Shown: positions 6,297 to 11,350 of the stretch, one piece after another | Position numbering within the stretch: position 1 is the stretch's first letter | Layout of the letters: every line of letters begins with the position of its first letter | Assembly: GCA_018333845.1 (NCBI GenBank) | Contig: JAGXSK010000238.1 | Location: 1 to 11,350, forward strand | DNA from: Clostridia bacterium | GTDB taxonomy: Bacteria > Bacillota > DSM-16504 > Desulfitibacterales > Desulfitibacteraceae | Direction: 5' to 3' | Length of the DNA stretch: 11,350 nt | Made by a program: the position numbers and the translations under genes | The notes under the pieces: generated by a model | Told to the model about the DNA's origin: nothing | Databases searched by the model: none | What the model saw: only the letters and a program-made list of their open reading frames with translations

Positions 6297-6345
6297 AGCG
6301 GAGTTCGCAACCTCCTCCGCTATATAAATCAAAACTAAAGGAGTG
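6297..6345 (+). promoter_or_regulatory. PreQ1-I-like riboswitch upstream of queD
   Basis: A 7-bp stem (AGCGGAG at 6297-6303, CTCCGCT at 6315-6321) encloses the 11-base loop TTCGCAACCTC. An A-rich tail with AAAACTAAAGGAG follows (6331-6343). The layout matches the preQ1 class I aptamer: a GC-rich stem, a UUC...ACC loop, an A-rich strand that lies along the stem, and a CUAA-type sequence that pairs back to the loop as a pseudoknot. AAGGAG, the queD ribosome binding site, directly follows ACTAA. Ligand binding should therefore hide it and reduce translation. The stem is slightly longer than in the best-known examples. The position in front of queuosine-precursor genes strongly supports the call. 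Confidence 0.75.
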
Positions 6346-6352
6346 TGTGAAT

Positions 6353-6745
6353 ATGTTTATCTTACAGTCAGAGTTTGAATTTGATGCAGCCCATAGACTT
6401 ATAGGACATAAGGGGAAATGCGCCAGGCTTCATGGACACAGGTGGAGGGTAATTGTTCAAATCAAAAGTGTGCAATTAAAGGCAGAAGGTGCTGACAGAG
6501 ATATGGTTATAGACTTTGCAGACCTCAGGCAGGATCTCAAGGAACTGGAGAATATGTTTGATCATAAGGTAATTGAGGAAGGAAAGGTGTTTCAGGTCAA
6601 TGATACTACTGTCATTGTACCCTTCAGACCTACAGCTGAAAGGCTGGCCCAATTCATTTATAAAAGAATTGAAGAAAAAGGCTATCAGGTACATGAGGTT
6701 AAGGTTTTTGAAACGCCTAAAAATGCAGTTGCTTATATGGAATAG
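6353..6745 (+). CDS. queD: 6-carboxytetrahydropterin synthase QueD
   Basis: QueD converts 7,8-dihydroneopterin triphosphate to 6-carboxy-5,6,7,8-tetrahydropterin, the second step towards queuosine. It belongs to the 6-pyruvoyltetrahydropterin synthase fold. The zinc ligands are H14 (DAAHRL), H27 and H29 (LHGHRW), and the catalytic cysteine C23 lies in GKCARLHGH. A central DHK motif and a C-terminal VFETP, whose Glu anchors the pterin, are also present. The length of 130 residues fits. GTG 6347 is in frame, but ATG 6353 has AAGGAG 9 bases upstream, at the end of the riboswitch candidate, so translation is probably lowered when preQ1 is abundant. queE starts 11 bases after the stop. Confidence 0.95.
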   Translation: MFILQSEFEFDAAHRLIGHKGKCARLHGHRWRVIVQIKSVQLKAEGADRDMVIDFADLRQDLKELENMFDHKVIEEGKVFQVNDTTVIVPFRPTAERLAQFIYKRIEEKGYQVHEVKVFETPKNAVAYME

Positions 6746-6756
6746 GAGTGCCTAAT

Positions 6757-7416
6757 ATGCTAAAAGTTAATGAAAAGTTTGTGAGTATTAATGGAGAAGG
6801 TCCCCATTCCGGCATGTTGGCAGTATTTATCAGGTTTGCAGGCTGTAATCTGCAATGCTCTTATTGTGATACACAGTATGCAGCAAATTTAACCACAGCT
6901 GAACACAAAGAAGAAAGTGTAGAGGACATCATGAGCTATATTGAAGAGCAGGGCATAATCAATGTTGTTTTAACAGGTGGAGAACCCCTGCTTCAGCAGC
7001 AGTCTGAGCTTTTAAGGCTTATAGAGAATTTAAGTGCAAGGGGTTACAAGGTGGACATTGAAACCAACGGATCAATTGACATTTTGCCTTATAGAGATAT
7101 TGCCTGTATCATCATGGACTACAAACTTCCCATGAGCGGCATGGAGGAGTGGATGTGTATTGAAAATTTGCAGCATCTAAAAAATAGTGATGTTGTAAAG
7201 TTTGTATGCAGTACAGAAAAAGACCTGAACAGGGCTTATGAACTGATTCAAGAGCATGATTTAACTAAAAAAGTCAAAGTGTTTTTAAGTCCAGTTTTTG
7301 GAATGATAGATCCCCTGGCGATTGTTGAGTATATGAAACAAAAAAAGCTAAACAATGTCACGTTACAATTGCAGCTGCATAAAATTTTATGGGACCCCCA
7401 AGTAAGGGGAGTATGA
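6757..7416 (+). CDS. queE: 7-carboxy-7-deazaguanine synthase QueE (radical SAM)
   Basis: QueE is a radical S-adenosylmethionine enzyme that contracts the ring of 6-carboxytetrahydropterin to 7-carboxy-7-deazaguanine, the substrate of QueC. The [4Fe-4S] cluster motif is C30-x3-C34-x2-C37 in GCNLQCSYCDTQ. The N-terminal substrate contacts SINGEGPHSG (10-19) and the SAM-binding LTGGEPLLQ are present, followed by VDIETNGS. The product has 219 residues. GTG 6748 is upstream in frame, but it lies inside the ribosome binding site AGGAG (6744-6748), so ATG 6757 is the likely start. It is coupled to queD and completes a queC/queD/queE set in one locus. queF and the GTP cyclohydrolase gene are not in the window. 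Confidence 0.95.
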   Translation: MLKVNEKFVSINGEGPHSGMLAVFIRFAGCNLQCSYCDTQYAANLTTAEHKEESVEDIMSYIEEQGIINVVLTGGEPLLQQQSELLRLIENLSARGYKVDIETNGSIDILPYRDIACIIMDYKLPMSGMEEWMCIENLQHLKNSDVVKFVCSTEKDLNRAYELIQEHDLTKKVKVFLSPVFGMIDPLAIVEYMKQKKLNNVTLQLQLHKILWDPQVRGV

Positions 7417-7456
7417 AAAAACACCTCTTTCCAGTTCAATAGTGGATAGAGGTGTT
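7416..7456. terminator. Terminator between convergent queE and the aminopeptidase gene
   Basis: A 9-bp stem (AACACCTCT at 7420-7428 with AGAGGTGTT at 7448-7456) has further inner pairing TCCA/TGGA. On the minus strand the stem runs into six T (A-run at plus-strand 7416-7421), so it is a strong terminator for the aminopeptidase transcript, 7 bases past its stop. On the plus strand it follows the queE stop directly, but its T-tail is weak (GCTGTTTT). It probably serves both genes. Confidence 0.8.
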
Positions 7457-7462
7457 GCTGTT

Positions 7463-8578
7463 TTAAGAGGATTTTAGATTTTCAGGATTTAATTCTTTCA
7501 GTTCATCTAATACAAAGAGTCCATCCTTTCTAATTAAAACATCATCAAAATATATTTCTCCGCCACCATAATCAGGGGTTTGAATACTTATCAGGTCCCA
7601 GTGGATGGCAGAGTTGTTTCCGTTGCTAGCTTCTTTGTAGCATTTGCCAGGTGTGAGATGAAAGCTTCCTGCTATTTTTTCATCAAACAAGGTATCATTC
7701 ATTGGTGCAGTAATATAAGGATTAACTCCAACGGCGAACTCTCCAAAATATCTTGCACCCTCATCAGTATTAAGGAGTTCATTTATTTTCCTGGAATCGT
7801 TGGCACTTGCTTCAATGATTTTTCCGTCCTTTACATTAAAAAATACATTTTCATAAGTGAAGCCTTGATAATTAGAAGGACAATTAAACTTAATGTGACC
7901 GTTGATACTATTCTTAACAGGGGCAGTATAGACTTCGCCGTCAGGTATATTTCTCTTGCCATCACATTTAATCACAGGAATATCCTTGATGGAAAAGGTT
8001 ATATCCGTATTGCTGTCTGCAATTCTTACCTTATCTGTTCTTTCCATTAGCCAAACAAGGTTATCCATGGCCCTGCTCATTCTGGCATAATCCATGGTGC
8101 AAACATCAAAATAGAAATTCTCAAAGTCCTCCAGGCTTAGTTGAGCCTGTTGAGCCATGGAATTATTGGGGTATCTAAGAATAACCCACTTGGTATTTTC
8201 AACCCTTTCCTTAAGAACTGTATCAGAAAAAACCCTATTATAGTTCTGCATTATCTCATCTGGTATACCCTTTAGCTCAAATGCATTATCACTTGCTCCA
8301 ATGCCTATGGATGCGTCCATCTTTTGCATTCTTGGCAGTTCAAATTCCGCCATGAGTTTAATCTGTTCTAAATTAGCTTTTTTAAAAATTTCTCTAGATA
8401 CAGTAGAGTTGCCTTGCTGTATAAAAGGGATAGCTCCCAGTTCATATGTTTGTTTAATCAACTCTTTAACCAATGGGATAGCACTTTCACCATTGAATGT
8501 AATGAGTATGTTTTCAGCTGGTTTTAATTCGCAGGAATAATTAAGCAGGTTCTTTGCAAGATTTGTTATTTTACTCAT
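7463..8578 (-). CDS. M29-family aminopeptidase
   Basis: A 371-residue cytoplasmic metallo-aminopeptidase of the AmpS/AmpT/PepS family (MEROPS M29), which removes N-terminal residues from peptides using two metal ions. The expected ligands are all visible: E215 in GEVYTAP, E280 in GEFAVGVNP, H307 in SFHLTPG, Y314, H326 and D328 in SAIHWDL. The N-terminal 200 residues form the usual non-catalytic half. The frame opens 16 codons further upstream, but ATG 8578 has a perfect AGGAGG 7 bases before it (plus-strand 8586-8591) and fits the family N-terminus. It is a single-gene transcript with its own promoter at 8668-8696 and a terminator shared with queE. No signal peptide is present. Substrate preference cannot be read from the sequence. 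Confidence 0.94.
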   Translation of the reverse strand: MSKITNLAKNLLNYSCELKPAENILITFNGESAIPLVKELIKQTYELGAIPFIQQGNSTVSREIFKKANLEQIKLMAEFELPRMQKMDASIGIGASDNAFELKGIPDEIMQNYNRVFSDTVLKERVENTKWVILRYPNNSMAQQAQLSLEDFENFYFDVCTMDYARMSRAMDNLVWLMERTDKVRIADSNTDITFSIKDIPVIKCDGKRNIPDGEVYTAPVKNSINGHIKFNCPSNYQGFTYENVFFNVKDGKIIEASANDSRKINELLNTDEGARYFGEFAVGVNPYITAPMNDTLFDEKIAGSFHLTPGKCYKEASNGNNSAIHWDLISIQTPDYGGGEIYFDDVLIRKDGLFVLDELKELNPENLKSS

Positions 8579-8667
8579 GAATTTTCCTCCTGAAACTAAT
8601 TTATTGTTATGGCATTTAAAAAACATTTTCCAGCTTTGCTGGATAATTCCATAATGGCGTTATTGTA

Positions 8668-8696
8668 AATATACCCTCAACTTTAAAAAAAGTCTA
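8668..8696 (-). promoter_or_regulatory. Promoter of the aminopeptidase gene
   Basis: On the minus strand, TAGACT (plus-strand 8691-8696, 4 of 6 consensus bases) and TATATT (8668-8673, 5 of 6) are 17 bases apart. The start point would be near 8661. The resulting leader of about 83 bases contains a small 6-bp hairpin (TCCAGC/GCTGGA, 8629-8643) of unknown meaning. Confidence 0.5.
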
Positions 8697-8761
8697 TTAT
8701 TAATTTTGTTAATTTGGCAAATATTAATTTTGAATATTTTAAGAAGATTCCTTGCAAAAAG

Positions 8762-8790
8762 TTGATTACTTTAGTATTAGGAGATATTAT
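8762..8790 (+). promoter_or_regulatory. Promoter of the Rieske gene
   Basis: TTGATT at 8762-8767 and TATTAT at 8785-8790 are separated by 17 bases. Transcription would begin near 8797, about 55 bases before the chosen Rieske start. This argues that the open frame upstream of ATG 8852 is not translated. Confidence 0.5.
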
Positions 8791-8851
8791 CGGATTATAC
8801 TTATACAAAAACAGAAGTATTTATAAATACAGGTTAACAGGGGGTAAATTC

Positions 8852-9199
8852 ATGCTTAAACACATTCATGGTGCTGGAAGTTTAAAAGATGGAGAAAAAC
8901 TAGGTGTTAAGATGGAAGGAAAAGAAATACTAGTAGTTCGGGTGAATGAAAAACTCTATGCTCTAAATGGAAAATGCACTCACCTTGGTTGTTTGTTAAA
9001 AAAAGGAAGACTAGAGGACCAAATTATCATTTGTCCATGTCATGGATCTAGTTTTGATGTAACAAATGGACAGGTTGTAAAGTGGATCCCAAACTGGTCT
9101 AAAATGGTAGGCGCCTTAACTGAAAAAATCGGTTTAGCCAGACCCCTGGAAACCTATAAGGTGGAAATTTTGGAACAGGAAGTATATGTAAAAATTTAA
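8852..9199 (+). CDS. Small Rieske [2Fe-2S] protein
   Basis: A 115-residue soluble protein made almost entirely of one Rieske iron-sulfur domain, so an electron carrier or a subunit of a larger complex. The cluster ligands are C42 and H44 in CTHLGC and C61 and H64 in CPCHGSSF. C47 and C63 are also present. Those two form the disulfide in high-potential bc1/b6f-type Rieske proteins and are missing from many dioxygenase ferredoxins. There is no twin-arginine signal or membrane helix from the chosen start. The frame is open 46 codons further upstream to a TTG at 8714, but AGGGGGT at 8839-8845 supports ATG 8852 and a likely promoter lies inside the upstream stretch. The following genes are a flavoprotein remnant and korAB. 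A functional link to korAB is suggested only by order and strand. Confidence 0.88.
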   Translation: MLKHIHGAGSLKDGEKLGVKMEGKEILVVRVNEKLYALNGKCTHLGCLLKKGRLEDQIIICPCHGSSFDVTNGQVVKWIPNWSKMVGALTEKIGLARPLETYKVEILEQEVYVKI

Positions 9200-9293
9200 A
9201 TTATCCGTAAAAATCGAAAGAGATGGATTATGATAGCCAATTTTAAAAGATATTAAAAATTATAATTACTAGTGTATTTTTTGGAGGAGTATC

Positions 9294-9422
9294 ATGAAAA
9301 ATAAAAAGATCTTAATAGTTGGTGCAGGACCTGGCGGGTTAGCAGCAAGGTTGGCAGTATTAATGTATCTTAGTATAGTTATTGTTGCAGTAAATGCTCA
9401 GCTATTAAAGAAATTGGAATAA
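9294..9422 (+). pseudogene. Remnant of an FAD/NAD(P)-binding oxidoreductase (42 codons)
   Basis: After a strong GGAGGAG (9283-9289), an ATG at 9294 opens KKILIVGAGPGGLAA, a clear dinucleotide-binding beta-alpha-beta start of an FAD- or NAD(P)-dependent oxidoreductase. The frame then runs through a hydrophobic stretch (VLMYLSIVIVAV) and stops at 9420-9422 after only 42 residues. Such enzymes normally have over 300 residues. It looks like an internally deleted gene, with the N-terminal motif joined to an unrelated or C-terminal tail. Because the initiation signals are intact, a short peptide may still be made. The stop lies 27 bases before the korA start, so its translation could influence korA. 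A genuine small protein is the less likely alternative. Confidence 0.6.
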
Positions 9423-9449
9423 AAAATAATTATATAAGGGGTGGAAAAT

Positions 9450-11141
9450 GTGGATATTAATGTTTTAATTGGAGGTGCAGCAGGCCAGGGCATGGAAACA
9501 ATCAGCAGCATCTTGGAACGGATATTACATAGAAAAGGGTATTTTATTTTCTCCAATAAGGATTACATGTCCAGAATACGAGGCGGCCATAATTTTAATC
9601 AGGTTAGAATCAGCAGTAAAAAGCTATATTCTCATAAAGATAGTGTAGATGTAATCTTGGCTTTAAATAGGGAAACAATAGAAATCCATGGAGACAGGCT
9701 AGTGACTGGAGGGAAAATAATATGTGACAACAAACTGGGAATTAGTAATGAGGACATTATATCTCTACCCATGGAGGATATTGCCGGAGAAATGGGTGAC
9801 CGCAGGGCATCAGGTATTGTTGCCCTAGGAGCCCTCTTAAAGATTTTTACTCTTGATAAAAGTTATCTGCATGAAGTATTAAAAATGTATTTTTCAGGTG
9901 ATATATTAGAAATAAATATTAAAGCAGCTGAAAAGGGATATGAGTTAAGTCAAAGCTTCATGAAGCTAAAAGCTCCAGAGTTTATAGAAAAACTGCCTAG
10001 AATATTGATAAATGGAAATGAATCCATTGCCCTGGGGGTTTTGGCCGCCGGGTGTTCCTTTTATTCAGCCTATCCCATGACCCCTTCAACAAGTATAATG
10101 AATTATCTAGCAGCTAAACAGAGGGATACTGGAATACTTGTAGAGCAGGCTGAAGATGAGATTGCTGCCATTAACATGGCATTAGGTGCTTCTTATGCAG
10201 GAGTAAGGGCCATGACAGGCACTTCAGGTGGTGGCTTTTCACTTATGGTTGAGGGTTTGAGTCTTGCAGGTATGATAGAAACCCCAGTAGTAATTGTAGA
10301 TTCCCAAAGACCAGGACCCGCTACAGGTTTTCCGACAAGAACAGAACAGGGGGATCTAAGCTTTATTCTTACAGCTGGTCACGGTGAATTTCCAAGGGTG
10401 GTTATTGCCGTAAAGAACCCAGAGGATGCTTTTTATCAGACTGCCAGAGCCTTTAATTTAGCAGATAAATATCAAATTCCAGTAATTATCTTGACCGATC
10501 AATACCTTGCAGATTATACCCAAAGTACAGAAGCATATGATTTTTCAAAGATTAAAATAGAAAGGTATTTAAGCACTCAAGAAGATCTGCCAGATGGAGA
10601 ATACATGAGGTATAAAATAAGTGAAAGTGGAATTTCAACAAGAATTATCCCTGGCAAAATTCCTGGACAGGTGGTTTTGGTTGATAGCGATGAGCATAAT
10701 GAAAGGGGTAATATAACAGAATCTGGCCAGGTGCGCACTGCAATGGTAAACAAGCGCATGAATAAAATAAGCTTTATTGAAGAAGAAACTATAGAACCTG
10801 AACTAGTGGGTTCCAGCGGTAGAGTTGTTTTAGTTGGCTGGGGTTCAATGTATGGTCCTATAAAAGAAGCTGTAGAATTGCTAAACCTGGAAGAGTATGA
10901 TCTAGAGGCTTTAATATTTGGTGACTTATGGCCCCTGCCAAAGAAGATGCTCTATAAACTGGCTGCAGAGGATAAAGTCTTTATTAACATAGAGCAGAAC
11001 TACACAGGACAGCTTGCAAAGCTTATTCGGCAGGAAACGTCCATTACATGTAAGAAGAACCTTCTCAAGTATGATGGAAGGATGCTTGGCTGCGATGAAA
11101 TCTATCACTGGTTAAAAAGGGAGGTGCTGCATAGTGTCTAA
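9450..11141 (+). CDS. korA: 2-oxoacid:ferredoxin oxidoreductase, fused gamma-alpha subunit
   Basis: This is the large subunit of a KorAB-type enzyme, which oxidatively decarboxylates a 2-oxoacid (commonly 2-oxoglutarate) to the acyl-CoA and reduces ferredoxin. Residues 1-175 form the gamma domain, beginning NVLIGGAAGQGMETIS and containing SRIRGGHNF (41-49). Residues about 185-375 form the pyrimidine-binding domain, with SAYPMTPSTS (206-215), VEQAEDEIAAINMALGAS (231-248), TGTSGGGFSLM (256-266) and QRPGPATGFPTRTEQGD (286-302). The C-terminal part (about 455-560) is the transketolase-C-like domain. The 563-residue length fits fused subunits. The frame opens at GTG 9441, but that lies inside the ribosome binding site AAGGGGTGG (9436-9444), so GTG 9450 is preferred; the ATG at 9448 is out of frame. 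korB overlaps its end by 8 bases. The substrate may be another branched or aryl 2-oxoacid. Confidence 0.93.
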   Translation: MDINVLIGGAAGQGMETISSILERILHRKGYFIFSNKDYMSRIRGGHNFNQVRISSKKLYSHKDSVDVILALNRETIEIHGDRLVTGGKIICDNKLGISNEDIISLPMEDIAGEMGDRRASGIVALGALLKIFTLDKSYLHEVLKMYFSGDILEINIKAAEKGYELSQSFMKLKAPEFIEKLPRILINGNESIALGVLAAGCSFYSAYPMTPSTSIMNYLAAKQRDTGILVEQAEDEIAAINMALGASYAGVRAMTGTSGGGFSLMVEGLSLAGMIETPVVIVDSQRPGPATGFPTRTEQGDLSFILTAGHGEFPRVVIAVKNPEDAFYQTARAFNLADKYQIPVIILTDQYLADYTQSTEAYDFSKIKIERYLSTQEDLPDGEYMRYKISESGISTRIIPGKIPGQVVLVDSDEHNERGNITESGQVRTAMVNKRMNKISFIEEETIEPELVGSSGRVVLVGWGSMYGPIKEAVELLNLEEYDLEALIFGDLWPLPKKMLYKLAAEDKVFINIEQNYTGQLAKLIRQETSITCKKNLLKYDGRMLGCDEIYHWLKREVLHSV

Positions 11142-11350
11142 TGTATATCAAACATCTAATGTATTCGATATAAATGAAGAAAAAGCATGGTGCCCTGGTT
11201 GTGGAAATCATGTCATACATGAGTGTATTAAACAAGTCTTGATGGAATTGAATTTCAGGACTCATGAAGTCTTAATATGTTCTGGAATAGGGCAGGCAGC
11301 AAAGCTTCCTCATTATGTAAGGGCTAATGGCTTTAATGGGCTTCATGGGA
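11134..11350 (+). CDS. korB: 2-oxoacid:ferredoxin oxidoreductase beta subunit (3'-truncated)
   Basis: The N-terminal 72 residues of the thiamine-diphosphate-binding beta subunit, partner of the preceding KorA. WCPGCGNHVI (residues about 19-28) is the hallmark cysteine-containing motif near the N-terminus of KorB/PorB proteins. CSGIGQAAKLPHY and NGFNGLHG follow in the usual order; HG precedes the cofactor-binding part, which lies outside the window. The start is GTG 11134, with AAAGGGAGGTG at 11116-11126 as ribosome binding site inside korA. The start overlaps the korA stop, which indicates translational coupling and a fixed subunit ratio. The ATG at 11141 is out of frame. The family uses about 240-290 residues, so roughly three quarters are missing here. 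Confidence 0.92.
   Translation, partial: MSNVYQTSNVFDINEEKAWCPGCGNHVIHECIKQVLMELNFRTHEVLICSGIGQAAKLPHYVRANGFNGLHG

Noticed and set aside
7580..8050. Plus-strand 156-codon open frame
   Set aside because: It is entirely antisense to the M29 aminopeptidase gene, whose metal ligands and start signals are intact. The translation resembles no family.
8629..8643. TCCAGC-TTT-GCTGGA hairpin in the aminopeptidase leader
   Set aside because: The stem is short with a tight three-base loop, has no accompanying conserved sequence and is not followed by an immediate T-run, so no function can be assigned.
8714..8851. In-frame N-terminal extension of the Rieske protein from a TTG codon, with a hydrophobic stretch
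   Set aside because: No ribosome binding site precedes the TTG, a plausible promoter lies within the stretch, and ATG 8852 has a good AGGGGGT with proper spacing.
9261..9266. TATAAT as a promoter for korAB
   Set aside because: No acceptable -35 hexamer lies 16-18 bases upstream, and the surrounding sequence is almost purely A and T.

Overview
The window comes from an AT-rich genome with strong AGGAGG-type ribosome binding sites, frequent GTG starts, an HPr carrying the regulatory serine, a preQ1-I-like riboswitch and a ferredoxin-type 2-oxoacid oxidoreductase. This combination suggests a low-GC, probably anaerobic Firmicute of the Clostridia type. I cannot name the genus. No rRNA, tRNA, CRISPR array or intact mobile element was seen.

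Layout. (1) 2-2719, plus strand: the 3' end of a galactitol-type PTS permease (EIIC), then ptsI (enzyme I) and ptsH (HPr), closed by a good intrinsic terminator. (2) 2829-5285, plus strand: a promoter overlapping a C5G5 palindrome, then a CsoR/CstR-family repressor, a sulfide:quinone-oxidoreductase-like flavoprotein, a single-cysteine TusE/DsrC-like protein and a DsrE2-like protein. This reads as a self-regulated operon for sulfide/persulfide oxidation and sulfur relay. The repressor's residues fit persulfide sensing (CstR) better than copper sensing (CsoR). (3) 5256-5506: a decayed minus-strand fragment of a MinD/FlhG-like ATPase and a 62-nt element with perfect 16-bp inverted arms. (4) 5539-7416: queuosine-precursor (preQ0) genes. 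queC lies on the minus strand; divergent queD-queE lie on the plus strand behind the riboswitch candidate. (5) 7420-8696: a minus-strand M29 aminopeptidase with its own promoter and a terminator shared with the end of queE. (6) 8762-11350, plus strand: a small Rieske [2Fe-2S] protein, a 42-codon flavoprotein remnant, korA (fused gamma-alpha subunit of a 2-oxoacid:ferredoxin oxidoreductase) and the start of korB, which runs off the window.

How the genes work together. EI and HPr pass phosphate from PEP to sugar permeases such as the EIIC at the left edge. In the sulfur operon the flavoprotein would oxidise sulfide to a persulfide, TusE/DsrC and DsrE2 proteins would carry the sulfane sulfur, and the repressor would sense it. 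QueD, QueE and QueC convert a pterin-type intermediate to preQ0, and the riboswitch would lower queDE expression when preQ1 is plentiful. KorAB would oxidatively decarboxylate a 2-oxoacid and reduce ferredoxin.

The most interesting parts are the CstR-like sulfur operon with its operator, and two gene remnants: one antisense to nothing intact, the other with a strong ribosome binding site just before korA.
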